64,000 bases of DNA, taken from assembly GCF_036320965.1 (NCBI RefSeq), contig NC_092286.1:26775189-26839188 (forward strand), read 5' to 3'. Below, piece after piece: positions 1-11,108 of the stretch (position 1 is the first letter of the stretch; each line of letters opens with the position of its first letter). The notes beneath the pieces were generated by a model that was not told where the DNA came from, did no database searches, and saw only the letters and a program-made list of their open reading frames with translations. The position numbers and the translations under genes were made by a program. The stretch is from Panulirus ornatus. Lineage: Eukaryota; Arthropoda; Malacostraca; Decapoda; Palinuridae.

Positions 1-545
1 CCTGGTTTAAAAAGAGAGATATACATAAATATACGCATGTAAGTAGGAAAGATGGCCAGAAAGCGTTATTGGATTACGTGTTAATTGATAGGTGCGCGAA
101 AGAGAGACTTTTGGATGTTAATGTGCTGAGAGGTGCAACTGGAGGGATGTCTGATCATTATCTTGTGGAGGCGAAGGTGAAGATTTGTAGAGGTTTTCAG
201 AAAGGAAGAGAGAATGTTGGGGTGAAGAGAGTGGTGAGAGTAAGTGAGCTTGGGAAGGAGACTTGTGTGAGGAAGTACCAGGAGAGACTGAGTACAGAAT
301 GGAAAAAGGTGAGAACAAAGGAGGTAAGGGGAGTGGGGGAGGAATGGGAAGTATTTAGGGAAGCAGTGATGGCTTGCGCAAACGATGCTTGTGGCATGAA
401 AAGCATGGGAGTTGGGCAGATTAGAAAGGGTAGTGAGTGGTGGGATGAAGAAGTAAGATTATTAGTGAGAGAGAAGAGAGAGGCATTTGGACGATTTTTG
501 CAGGGAAAAAATGCAAATGAGTGGGAGTTGTATGAAAGAAAGACT
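1..545 (+). mobile_element. LINE (RTE-like) fragment: endonuclease C-terminus and linker
   Basis: The translation reads the end of an APE-type endonuclease: LDYVLID near the start, then GGMSDHYLVEAKVK carrying the catalytic SDH triplet, then the basic linker (ERLSTEWKKVR, SEWWDEEVR). It matches residues of about 225-395 in the intact copy at 51274-54270. The copy runs off the left edge of the window. At about 545 it is joined to a piece of the same family in the opposite orientation, so it cannot encode a full protein. Confidence 0.85.
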
Positions 546-1469
546 TCCAAACATTCTTCAAGGCTCCCAGGATTTTCACCCCCTCCCCCACCATATGATT
601 CACTTCCACTTCCATGGTTTCATCCGCTGCCAGATCCACTCCCAGATATCTAAAACACTTTACTTCCTCCAGTTTTTCTCCATTCAAACTTACCTCCCAA
701 TTGACTTGACCCTCAACCCTACTGTACCTAATAACCTTGCTCTTATTCACATTTACTCTTAACTTTCTTCTTCCACACACTGTACCAAACCCAGTCACCA
801 ACTTCTACAGTTTCTCACCCGAATCAGCCACCAGCACTGTATCATCAGTGAACAACAACTGACTCACTTTCCAAGCCTTCTCATCCACAACAGACTGCAT
901 ACTTGCCCCTCTCTCCAAAACTCTTGCATTCACTTCCCTAACCACCCCAATCATAAACAAATTTAAACAACCATGGAAACATCAGGCACCCCTGCCACAA
1001 ACTGACATTCACTGGGAACCAATCACTCTCCTCTTTTCCTTCTCGCACACATGCCTTACATCCTTGGTAAAAACTTTTCACTGCTTCTATCAACTTATCT
1101 CCCACACCATATACTCTTAAAAGCTTCCACAGAGCATCTCTATCAACTCTATATGCCTTCTTTAGATCCATAAATGCTACCTACAAATCCATTTGTTTTT
1201 CTAAGTATTTCTCACATACGTTCTTTAAAGTAAACGCCTGATCCACACATCCTCTACCACTTCGAAAACCACACTGCTCTTCCCTAATCTAATGCTCTGT
1301 ACATGCCTTCACCCTCTCATTCGATACCCTCCCATATAATTTCCCAGGAATACTCAACGAACTTGTGCCTCTGTAATTTGAGTACTCACCTTTATTTCCT
1401 TTGCCTTTGTTCAGTGGCACTATGCATGCATTTTGCCAATCCTCAGCCACTTCACCATGGTCACACAAG

Positions 1470-1471
<2 letters not shown>
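546..1471 (-). mobile_element. LINE (RTE-like) fragment: reverse transcriptase, inverted, decayed
   Basis: The minus strand carries reverse-transcriptase sequence from the PEDW..NAC block down to the KNVWKS block. Visible pieces are a motif-A relic (MDLKKAYRVDRDALWK), a motif-B relic (LWQGCLMFPWLF) and YLGVDLAADETME. Frameshifts and substitutions such as RQGC to WQGC show it is dead. It abuts the plus-strand fragment before it with no tail between them, so this is a rearrangement and not a simple insertion. Confidence 0.8.

Positions 1472-1536
<65 letters not shown>
1472..1536. repeat. (CA)n microsatellite inside a LINE fragment
   Basis: About 32 CA units. Intact LINE copies carry a CA/TA-rich stretch here (antisense of the NVCMTHGE codons), so the array probably expanded inside the LINE copy. 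Confidence 0.95.
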
Positions 1537-1537
<1 letters not shown>

Positions 1538-1670
1538 ACACAAACCTTTCATTTCCAACATATCCATATTCTTCGTATTTGTTCATTTAGGGCCCATGCC
1601 TGCCATCCATACTGCACCATTGGAACATTTATATTAAATGTACTCATCTTTGCCCTCACAGACAGTGACC
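1537..1670 (-). mobile_element. old LINE fragment: RT C-terminal block
   Basis: The minus-strand translation (AKMSTFNINVPMVQYGWQAW, then MDMLEMKG) aligns with AKMGMFEGIVVPTMLYGCEAW and MDVLEMRC of younger copies. It is far more diverged than its neighbours, so it is an older insertion. Confidence 0.65.
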
Positions 1671-1799
1671 GATATGATGCTAAAAATGAATAACAAATCT
1701 GGGGATGGACAAGGTCTTTAGGTACTACATGAAGGAAAATTGCATTTTTGGCTAGACTGGCATGCTGTACTGATGAAAATATAAATTTGAATACCCCAG

Positions 1800-2850
1800 A
1801 AAATTTTGAACATGAAGAAGAAAGGTGAATGCGAGTATGGGGAAGGATGCAGGTTGTGCCATCCAGAATTGTGCAAAACAATGCAGGAGATTAAATGTTA
1901 CTTGAATGAGCATTGTGAAAACCACTACATATCAGGGACAATGAGATATAACCCCCCTACCCATCAAAATACATGTTCTTTTTTTAGTGACAGACACAGG
2001 GCCAAATAGAGACAGGAAACACTTGGGGGAAATAGTGGCTTTGCATATCAGAATGGTGAGGGAGCTGGAAACTCTTTACCAAGTTCAGCAGAATAAAGCA
2101 CATTAACTCCCCAAAACAACACAGAGACAAGCCATGTAACATCTTTCATATATGGAAACATATGGAATTACATAAGACAGATGAAATCCCATTAATAAGT
2201 GGCTTGTTAAATGAGTCAGGTGCAATATTTTCTGCCTTCACTGAAACACACACAAAAGACCATATGATTAGTTAGGCGTTGATCCCAGATTACAATCTGT
2301 ACAGATGCGACTGGACTAGATCATGTGGAGGATTTGGATTGTGTATAGTAGATACATGTAGAGCAACTGGACTCCTGAACTCCATATATTATATAGTTGA
2401 AGCAGTCATTGTCAAGATTGAAAACCCAGACCTGGTTTTTGCATTAATCTGTAGACCACCAGATGCAGTACTTCATAAATTTGCTAAACAATTAAGATAC
2501 TTAGAAACCTGTCTTGACCTTCTCAGAAATCTAGTCTTAGAAGACTAAAGCATACCACACATCAAGTGAAAACTGGCAGGAAATGATATCATAATGGAAA
2601 ATATTAACTGGAAGCAGCCTGGGCAAACAGTTGCAAAAGAGAGAGATATTCAGACTGAAAAGTTCTCTCCCAACCAACAAATAACAAAACCAACAAGAAG
2701 AAATAACATTCTGGACTTGGTCTTACAAATATAGTGGACCTAATATATGATATTACCACCTCAACCATCCTAGACTCTGATCACAACCTGCTTGAAGTAT
2801 AAACATGCTTGCATGCTCAACTGCATAGACAGAACACATGTATCAATGGA
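1800..2850 (+). pseudogene. remnant of a second LINE: zinc-finger ORF plus APE endonuclease
   Basis: Around 1806-1960 the translation has a Cys/His cluster (CEYGEGCRLCHPELC, later CYLNEHCENH) like the zinc fingers of some LINE first ORFs. At 2279-2548 an 89-codon reading holds an endonuclease core: DYNLYRCDWTR, AVIVKIENPDLVFALICRPP, where the family usually has a YRPP block. Beyond it, broken frames give ENINWKQ (GDFN-like), NNILDLVL and DSDHNLLEV, a typical endonuclease end with the SDH triplet. Order and spacing fit one decayed CR1/Jockey-type element. Clade assignment is inference. Confidence 0.55.
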
Positions 2851-3106
2851 AGTGTGTTCAGTGATTAGTTGTTGTAAAAGTAAATGGATAAGATGGTAGG
2901 ATGTCTTCAGTTAGATGTTTATGACACTGTGGGAAGCTCTGCTGAGTACCAAAACAGAGGAGGAGCGTGTAAATGACATAACCTCTTTAGTACTCTAAAC
3001 ATGTAGCTGGCATATATCAGCGGGAAGAAGGCACCAAAGCTCTAGGGTAGAACTAGAAAGATGAGCAATTTACAAGAGGCAAAAAATAATTGCATATTTT
3101 CTAAAG

Positions 3107-3685
3107 ATAGAGTTGTGCGCAGGAGGATGGATGTGCTGGAAATGAGATGTTTGAGGACAATGTGTGGTGTGAGGTGGTTTGATCGAATAAGTAACGTAAG
3201 GGTAAGAGAGATGTGTGGAAATAAAAAGAGCGTGGTTGAGAGAGCAGAAGAGGGTGTTTTGAAATGGTTTGGGCACATGGAGAGAATGAGTGAGGAAAGA
3301 TTGACCAAGAGGATATATGTGTCGGAGGTGGAGGGAACGAGGAGAAGAGGGAGACCAAATTGGAGGTGGAAAGATGGAGTGAAAAAGATTTTGTGTGATC
3401 GGGGCCTGAACATGCAGGAGGGTGAAAGGAGGGCAAGGAATAGAGTGAATTGGAGTGATGTGGTATACCGGGGTTGACGTGATGTCAGTAGATTGAATCG
3501 GGGCATGTGAAGCGTCTGGGGTAAACCATGGAAAGCTGTGAAGGTATGTATATTTTGTGTGTGTGGACGTATGTATATACATGTGTATGGGGGTGGGTTG
3601 GGCCATTTCTTTCGTCTGTTTCCTTGCGCTACCTCGCAAACGCGGGAGACATCGACAAAGCAAAAAAAAAAAAAAAAAAAAAAAA
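3107..3685 (+). mobile_element. LINE type A, 5'-truncated 3' end with TSD
   Basis: Contains the C-terminal LINE codons from DRVVRRRMDVLEMRC through RRRGRPNWRWKDG to VVYRG, then the type-A 3' UTR and a run of A. The 9-bp sequence TTTCTAAAG flanks it on both sides (3098-3106 and 3686-3694), which is a target-site duplication. The insertion is therefore complete and was truncated when it landed. Confidence 0.92.
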
Positions 3686-3699
3686 TTTCTAAAGAAGCC

Positions 3700-4499
3700 A
3701 CAAGTCACCCAGGAAAGAAAGGAAATGTGTTATGAATTATCAGGCATAAACCATGAACTCAGAATATTGTATGAAACACATGTAAGCACTGCGTCTCATA
3801 ATTCCTTCCATTCCACACCCATTATGACCTTTTTTATATTTACTCTCATCTTGTGCCACTCTTCACCCAACCTCATGGTATTTCTGGACACATGTCTCTC
3901 TCTCATGCTTACTCACTTTCATCGCCTTTTTCTTACTGATTTCATATTGTTTTCCCCCAAGTTAAAGTTTCACATTCGCCTTCACCTAGATATGATCAAA
4001 TATTCCACAAGCTACCTTTTGTACATCCAGGAACATCTCGCTTGCATGCTTGTTGACCCAACCCCACTCACACTCGTATCCTTATGAATGTGCCTTTTTT
4101 AAGCCGTACCCCTCAGTTTTACCTTCATTCTTGTTTTTGAGATACCACAGTAACTTAATCCCATGGAACAAAATTGTGTAAGCACTTACTCATTTCCTCC
4201 CAAAAGAGTCTTCTCTTTTCCTTACTCCTTTTGCTCCCAGATATATGTAGACACAGATAATCACTGACCCCTTATAGTTTTTCATTCTCACTCACTTAAA
4301 TCTCAACTTATGATTTTTAACACACTCTCACAGCTTCTCCTTTTCATCAGTTATGCTACCCTCTCTATTCCTGTGGTCCTGACATTCACTCGACTTTTCT
4401 CCTTGGACCTTCCAAAGCCATCCCTTTGACGTTAATTCTATTTTGCTCTTCACATATAGCACCTGTCTCTCCCTTCTCATTATGGTACTTCCTTGCACA
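3700..4499. other. unassigned intronic sequence, pyrimidine-rich
   Basis: Rich in C and T on the plus strand, with many short CACTC/TTCC runs. It could be the antisense of an old retroelement, but I recognise no protein motif. The 176-codon reading through 3557-4087 starts in a LINE tail and is not a gene. Confidence 0.5.
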
Positions 4500-4683
4500 C
4501 TCAGACATGTCTAACCCTTCTGGTAAGAATCCTCACCTGTCTCTTTCTTCTGTTCCCTCTTTTGAAAAGTGACCATACTTGAGTGGGAGGATTATCTAGC
4601 CCCCCTTCTCCTCTGCCCCTGCTCGCCACCTATTACAACACGAGATATGTAGATAATTTTCTTGGCCTTCCTATCCCCAGAGA
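4500..4683 (-). mobile_element. old copy of the short LINE-like element (SINE-like)
   Basis: The blocks AATCCTCACCTG, CTTCTGTTCC, GGAGGAT, AGCCCCCC and CCTATCCCCAGAGAT occur in the same order as in the younger short elements at 32426-32961, with many substitutions. Its age suggests the family has been active for a long time. Confidence 0.6.
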
Positions 4684-5077
4684 TGAAGGAAGCAAAGAAT
4701 CTTGTGAGTTTTGCATTGTTATATGTTATATGAAAGATTGAGAAAGTTTGTTTTTGTAGATTGATTACCAGTAGCTGATGTATATTTTAGGCTAAGAAGA
4801 AAGAGTTCATGTTTATATTAGGCCAACTAGAAAAAGAATATGATCTGGGACTGGGCATGGAAGTATGATATCCACTGCCCAGCTGGCCCTCCTTGTTTTG
4901 CTGTCACTGGATCTTCCAGTACCCATGTGGTAGTACCCACCTTGTCTGTACCTGTCTGCCGCTTACTACTTTATCTTTTTCATGTAAGGGGACCAAACCT
5001 GAATGTCTCTTTCAAGTAAGGTGATCAAACCTGAAAAATGTTCAGGCAGGATGGAGATGCACCACTGAATTTTTTGA
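4684..5077. other. unassigned intronic sequence
   Basis: No reading frame, repeat or RNA motif recognised. Ends at the 8-bp target duplication of the hAT element. Confidence 0.5.
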
Positions 5078-5097
5078 GTGAGGATTAGAGATGTATC
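5078..5097. repeat. left TSD and terminal inverted repeat of hAT transposon
   Basis: GTGAGGAT at 5078-5085 is the target duplication and is repeated exactly at 18860-18867. TAGAGATGTATC at 5086-5097 is the left terminal repeat. The right end, read on the minus strand from 18859, is CAGAGATGTATC, a single-base difference at the first position. An 8-bp duplication and a (C/T)AG terminus are hAT hallmarks. Confidence 0.88.
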
Positions 5098-5590
5098 AGA
5101 TATCTGAATTCATAGATCCATGGATGTGTATGTGTATATCATGCTTACATATTTTGCGGATGCAGATTCAGTTTCTAAAAACAGCAGATGTGAATGTCAG
5201 ACTATGACATCCTCGCAGATGCAGATGTGGATGTTTTCATGATATTTGTTATATATTTTATTAGACTAAGAATTATTCATTTGTTATAGAACATCAATCA
5301 CTTCCAAATGGCAGCTACTTTCATTACAAAGTACCTTGTGATTGTAGTTTCTTATTGTTATGACGGGTTTCAGCTACACAAGTTGTGTGTTACCAGGATG
5401 CAGGATAGGGACCCAACTCATCGTGTCTCACCAACCACTTTCCCCAACCTCCACCCTTTTGAAAGTGGTTTACTTAACTCCTAAACTTTATTATTTTATT
5501 ACACATAATCGCTGTTTCCCATGCCAGCAAGGTAGTACCAGGAAACAGACGAAGAATGGTTCATCCATTCATATACATATATATATATAT
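5098..5590 (-). mobile_element. hAT left subterminal region, then old LINE tail
   Basis: GCGGATGCAG, GCAGATGTG and GCAGATGCAGATGTGGATG form subterminal repeats within 5157-5235 and resemble those at 18735-18845. From about 5510 to 5575 an old LINE-tail fragment follows (GCAAGGTAGTACCAGGAAAC, compare GCGAGGTAGCGCAAGGAAAC of young copies), then a short AT stretch. No protein coding seen. Confidence 0.6.
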
Positions 5591-6227
5591 GTATGTTTGA
5601 AGGAATAGTGGTTCCAACAATGTTGTATGGTTGCGAGGCGTGGGCTATGGATAGAGTTGTGCGCAGGAGGATGGATGTGCTGGAAATGAGATGTTTGAGG
5701 ACAATGTGTGGTGTGAGGTGGTTTTATTGAGTGAGTAACGTAAGGGTAAGAGAGATGTGTGGAAATAAAAAGAGCGTGGTTGAGAGAGCAGAAGAGGGTG
5801 TTTTGAAGTGGTTTGGGCACATGGAGAGGATGAGTGAGGAAAGATTGACCAAGAGGATATATGTGTCGGAGGTGGAGGGAACAAGGAGAAGAGGGAGACC
5901 AAATTGGAGGTGGAAAGATGGAGTGAAAAAGATTTTGTGTGATCGGGGCCTGAACATGCAGGAGGGTGAAAGGAGGGCAAGAAATAGAGTGAATTGGAGC
6001 GATGTGGTATACCGAGGTTGACGTGCTGTCAGTGGATTGAATCAAGGCATGTGAAACGTCTGGGGTAAACCATGGAAAGCTGTGTAGGTATGTATATTTG
6101 CGTGTGTGGACGTATGTATATACATGTGTATGGGGGGGGTTGGGCCATTTCTTTCGTCTGTTTCCCTGCGATACCTCGCAAACGCGGGAGACAGCGACAA
6201 AGTATAAAAAAAAAAAAAAAAAAAAAT
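5591..6227 (+). mobile_element. LINE type A, 5'-truncated 3' end (plus arm of palindrome)
   Basis: Starts at the GMFEGIVVPTMLYGCEAW block and continues to VVYRG, the type-A 3' UTR (GGGAGACAGCGACAAAG) and a run of A at 6206-6226. In this copy the WFDR codons have become a stop (GGTTTTATTGAG). Immediately after it an inverted copy begins, so the two make a large palindrome. Confidence 0.9.
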
Positions 6228-6254
6228 ATGTATGTGTATATATATATGTATGTG

Positions 6255-6266
<12 letters not shown>
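6228..6266. repeat. (AT)n/(GT)n spacer between tail-to-tail LINE copies
   Basis: About 40 bp of ATGTATGTGTATATAT lying between a run of A (left) and a run of T (right). It is the loop of the inverted repeat formed by the two flanking LINE 3' ends. Confidence 0.85.
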
Positions 6267-6285
<19 letters not shown>

Positions 6286-7831
6286 TACTTTGTCGCTGTC
6301 TCCCGCGTTTGCGAGGTAGCGCAAGGAAACAGACGAAAGAAATGGCCCAACCCCCCCCCATACACATGTACATACACACGTCCACACACGGAAATATACA
6401 TACCTACACAGCTTTCCATGGTTTCCCCCGGACGCTTCACATGCCTTGATTCAATCCACTGACAGCACGTCAACCCCTGTATACCACATCGCTCCAATTC
6501 ACTCTATTCCTTGCCCTCCTTTCACCCTCCTGCATGTTCAGGCCCCGATCACACAAAATCCTTTTCACTCCATCTTTCCACCTCCAATTTGGTCTCCCTC
6601 TTCTCCTCGTTCCCTCCACCTCCGACACATATATCCTCTTGGTCAATCTTTCCTCACTCATTCTCTCCATGTGCCCAAACCATTTCAAAACACCCTCTTC
6701 TGCTCTCTCAACCACGCTCTTTTTATTTCCACACATCTCTCTTACCCTTACGTTACTTACTCGATCAAACCACCTCACACCACACATTGTCCTCAAACAT
6801 CTCATTTCCAGCACATCCATCCTCCTGCGCACAACTCTATCCATAGCCCACGCCTCGCAACCATACAACATTGTTGGAACTACTATTCCTTCAAACATAC
6901 CCATTTTTGCTTTCCGGGATAATGTTCTCGACTTCCACACATTTTTCAAGGCTCCCAAAATTTTCGCCCCCTCCCCCACCCTATGATCCACTTCCGCTTC
7001 CATGGTTCCATCCGCTGACAGATCCACTCCCAGATATCTAAAACACTTCACTTCCTCCAGTTTTTCACCATTCAAACTCCTCCCAATTGACTTGACCCTC
7101 AACCCTACTGTACCTAATAACCTTGCTCTTATTCACATTTACTCTTAACTTTCTTCTTCCACACACTTTACCAAACTCCGTCACCAGCTTCTGCAGTTTC
7201 TCACATGAATCCGCCACCAGCGCTGTATCATCAGCGAACAACAACTGACTCACCTCCCAAGCTCTCTCATCCCCAACAGACTTCATACTTGCCCCTCTTT
7301 CCAAGACTCTTGCATTTACCTCCCTAACAACCCCATCCATAAACAAATTAAACAACCATGGAGACATCACACACCCCTGCCGCAATCCTACATTCACTGA
7401 GAACCAATCACTTTCCTCTCTTCCTACACGTACACATGCCTTACGTCCTCGATAAAAACTTTTCACTGCTTCTAACAACTTGCCTCCCACACCATATATT
7501 CTTAATACCTTCCACAGAGCATCTCTATCAACTCTATCATATGCCTTCTCCAGATCCATAAATGCTACATACAAATCCATTTGCTTTTCTAAGTATTTCT
7601 CACATACATTCTTCAAAGCAAACACCTGATCCACACATCCTCTACCACTTCTGAAACCACACTGCTCTTCCCCAATCTGATGCTCTGTACATGCCTTCAC
7701 CCTCTCAATCAATACCCTCCCATATAATTTACCAGGAATACTCAACAAACTTATACCTCTGTAATTTGAGCACTCACTCTTATCCCCTTTGCCTTTGTAC
7801 AATGGCACTATGCACGCATTCCGCCAATCCC
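6267..7831 (-). mobile_element. LINE type A, 3' part of a twin-primed (5'-inverted) copy
   Basis: On the minus strand it reads from DWRNACIVPLYKGKG (about residue 545 of the intact protein) through motif A (FMDLEKAYDRVD), motif B (GLRQGCVMSPWLF), motif C (LLFADDTALV) and the GRPNWRWKDG C-terminus to the 3' UTR and T run. A 2-nt loss near 7078 (CAAACTCCTCCC where other copies have CAAACTCACCTCCC) shifts the frame. The 5' break at 7831 is joined directly to the inverted 5' end of the same element type. Confidence 0.88.
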
Positions 7832-9024
7832 TGGGGATAGGGGTGAAAGAATACTTCCCACGCATTCTTCGCGTGTCGTAGAAAGCGACTAGAGGGGACG
7901 GGAGCAGGGGACTAGAAATCATCCCCTCCTTGTATTTTTTTAACTTTCTAAAATGGGAAACAGAAGAAGGAGTCACGCGGGGAGTGCTCATCCTCCTCGA
8001 AGGCTCAGATTGGGGTGCCTAAATGTGTGTGGATGTAACCAAGATGTGAAAAAAGGAGAGATAGGTAGTATGTTTGAGGAAAGGAACCTGGATGTTTTGG
8101 CTCTGAGTGAAACGAAGCTCAAGGGTAAAGGGGAAGAGTGGTTTGGGAATGTCTTGGGAGTAAAGTCAGGGGTTAGTGAGAGGACAAGAGCAAGGGAAGG
8201 AGTAGCAGTACTCCTGAAACAGGAGTTGTGGAAGTATGTGATAGAATGTAAGAAAGTAAATTCTCGATTAATATGGGTAAAACTGAAAGTTGATGGAGAG
8301 AGATGGGTGATCATTGGTGCATATGCACCTGGGCATGAGAAGAAAGATCATGAGAGGCAAGTGTTTTGGGAGCAGCTGAATGAGTGTGTTAGTGGTTTTG
8401 ATGCACGAGACCGGGTTATAGTGTTGGGTGATTTGAATGCAAAGGTGAGTAATGTGGCAGTTGAGGGAATAATTGGTATACATGGGGTGTTCAGTGTTGT
8501 AATGGAAATGGTGAAGAGCTTGTAGATTTATGTGCTGAAAAAGGACTGATGATTGGGAATACCTGGTTTAAAAAGCGAGATATACATAAGTATACTTATG
8601 TAAGTAGGAGAGATGGCCAGAGAGCGTTATTGGATTACGTGTTAATTGACAGGCACGCGAAAGAGAGACTTTTGGATGTTAATGTGCTGAGAGGTGCAAC
8701 TGGAGGGATGTCTGATCATTATCTTGTGGAGGCTAAGGTGAAGATTTGTATGGGTTTTCAGAAAAGAAGAGTGAATGTTGGGGAGAAGAGGGTGGTGAGA
8801 GTAAGTGGGCTTGGGAAGGAGACTTGTGTGAGGAAGTACCAGGAGAGACTGAGTACAGAATGGAAAAAGGTGAGAACAATGGAAGTAAGGGGAGTGGGGG
8901 AGGAATGGGATGTATTTAGGGAATCAGTGATGGATTGCGCAAAAGATGCTTGTGGCATGAGAAGAGTGGGAGGTGGGTTGATTAGAAAGGGTAGTGAGTG
9001 GTGGGATGAAGAAGTAAGAGTATT
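7832..9024 (+). mobile_element. LINE 5' UTR, endonuclease and linker: inverted 5' part of the same copy
   Basis: Begins with the LINE head (CCCTGGGGATAGGGG) and 5' UTR. From 7953 it reads MGNRRRSHAGS and the endonuclease core (LNVCGCN, LALSETKLKG, GAYAPG, GDLNAK). A lost base near 8500 shifts the frame, and the reading resumes at 8549 (MIGNTWFKKRDIHKYTYVS, LDYVLIDR, SDHYLVEAK). It stops in the linker at about 9024. Orientation and contact of its extreme 5' end with the RT part fit twin priming during insertion. Confidence 0.85.
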
Positions 9025-10941
9025 ATTTTTTTTTTTTGCTTTGACGCTGTCTCCCGCGTTTGTGAGGTAGCGCAAGGAAACAGACGAAAGAAATGGCCCA
9101 ACCCACCCCCATACACATGTATATACATACGTCCACACACGCAAATATACATACCTACACAGCTTTCCATGGTTTACCCCAGACGCTTCACATGCCCTGA
9201 TTCAATCCACTGACAGCACGTCAACCCTGGTATACCACATCGCTCCAATTCACTCTATTCCTTGCCCTCCTTTCACCCTCCTGCATGTTCAGGCCCCGAT
9301 CACACAAAATCTTTTTCACTCCATCTTTCCACCTCCAATTTGGTCTCCCTCTTCTCCTCGTTCCCTCCACCTCCGACACATATATCCTCTTGGTCAATCT
9401 TTCCTCACTCATTCTCTCCATGTGCCCAAAGCATTTCAAAACACCCTCTTCTGCTCTCTCAACCACACTCTTTTTATTTCCACACATCTCTCTTACCCTT
9501 ACGTTACTCACTCGATCAAACCACCTCACACCACACATTGTCCTCAAACATCTCATTTCCAGCACATCCATCCTCCTGCGCACAACTCTATCCATAGCCC
9601 ACGCCTCGCAACCATACAACATTGTTGGAACCACTATTCCTTCAAACCTACCCATTTTTGCTTTCCGAGATAATGTTCTCGACTTCCACACATTCTTCAA
9701 GGCTCCCAGAATTTTCGCCCCCTCCCCCACCCTATGATCCACTTCCGCTTCCATGGTTCCATCCGCTGCCAGATCCACTCCCAGATATCTAAAACACTTC
9801 ACTTCCTCCAGTTTTTCTCCATTCAAACTCACCTCCCAATTGACTTGACCCTCAACCCTACTGTACCTAATAACCTTGCTCTTATTCACATTTACTCTTA
9901 ACTTTCTTCTTTCACACACTTTACCAAACTCAGTCACCAGCTTCTGCAGGTCTCCTTCTCAAGCTCACTTACTCTCACCACCCTCTTCACCCCAACATTC
10001 ACTCTTCTTTCCTGAAAACCCATACAAATCTTCACCTTAGCCTCCACAAGATAATGATCAGACATCCCTCCAGTTGCACCTCTCAGCACATTAACATCCA
10101 AAAGTCTCTCTTTCGCACGCCTGTCAATTAACACGTAATCCAATAACGCTCTCTGGCCATCTCTCCTACTTACATAAGTATACTTATGTATATCTCGCTT
10201 TTTAAACCAGGTATTCCCAATCATCAGTCCTTTTTCAGCACATAAATCTACAAGCTCTTTACCATTTCCATTTACAACACTGAACACCCCATGTATACCA
10301 ATTATTCCCTCAACTGCCACATTACTCACCTTTGCATTCAAATCACCCATCACTATGACCCGGTCTCGTGCATCAAAACCACTAACACACTCATTCAGCT
10401 GCTCCCAAAACACTTGCCTCTCTTGATCTTTCTTCTCATGCCCAGGTGCATATGCACCAATAATCACCGACCTCTCTCCATCAACTTTCAGTTTTACCCA
10501 TATTAATCGAGAATTTACTTTCTTACACTCTATCACATACTCCCACAACTCCTGTTTCAGGAGTATTGCTACTCCTTCTCTTGCTCTTGTCCTCTCACTA
10601 ACCCCTGACTTTACTCCCCAGACATTCCCAAACCACTCTTCCCCTTTACCCTTGAGCTTCGTTTCACTCAGAGCCAAAACATCCAGGTTCCTTTCCTCAA
10701 ACATACTACCTATCTCTCCTTTTTTCACATCTTGGTTACATCCACACACATTTAGACACCCCACTCTGAGCCTTCGAGGAGGATGAGCACTCCCCGCGTG
10801 ACTCCTTCTTCTGTTTCCCATTTTAGAAAGTTAATACAAGGAGGGGAGGATTTCTGGCCCCCCGCTCCCGTCCCCTCTAGTCGCTTTCTACGACACGCGA
10901 GGAATACGTGGGAAGTATTCTTTCACCCCTATCCCCAGGGA
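9025..10941 (-). mobile_element. LINE lacking the RT core (internal-deletion derivative), copy 1 of tandem duplication
   Basis: The minus strand holds a complete 5' UTR and a 295-codon endonuclease frame (9934-10821, MGNRRRSHAGS to ELEKETCRSW), then a 238-codon C-terminal frame (9221-9937, MTEFGKVCERRK to VVYQG), then 3' UTR and a T run. The whole stretch between ELEKETC and LVTEFGKVC, including RT motifs A, B and C, is missing, and the join is out of frame. It keeps both LINE ends, so it could in principle be copied in trans. The same structure recurs 2,069 bp to the right. Confidence 0.88.
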
Positions 10942-11053
10942 TAATATACATATATATATACATATACACATACACACACATACACATACATACGCACATA
11001 TACACACACACACACATACATATATATACATATGAGAAATGTAAGAAACAGTT

Positions 11054-11076
<23 letters not shown>
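10942..11076. repeat. (AT)n/(CA)n-rich spacer between LINE head and next LINE tail
   Basis: TATATACATACACAC-type repeat, interrupted by the short unique piece GAAATGTAAGAAACAG (about 11036-11051). On its left is a LINE head, on its right the T run of the next LINE. Confidence 0.85.

Positions 11077-11108
<32 letters not shown>

Noticed and set aside
1303..1693. Poly-His/Thr readings over the (CA)n array
   Set aside because: Microsatellite translation only.
5078..5240. Left end as an independent short hAT-derived element (MITE)
   Set aside because: No second terminal repeat was found nearby, while the TSD and TIR match exactly at 18848-18867.
6511..6846. Recurrent ~111-codon reading (MPSFHPPACSGPDHTKSF...), seen at many places on either strand, e.g. 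3101, 9262, 11331, 13401, 26967, 33256
   Set aside because: It is always the exact antisense of the LINE C-terminal codons; conservation follows from the LINE, not from a separate gene.
8268..8483. 71-codon reading MYTNYSLNCHITHL..., repeated at 10291, 12360, 42741, 51589 and 58054
   Set aside because: Antisense shadow of the LINE endonuclease.
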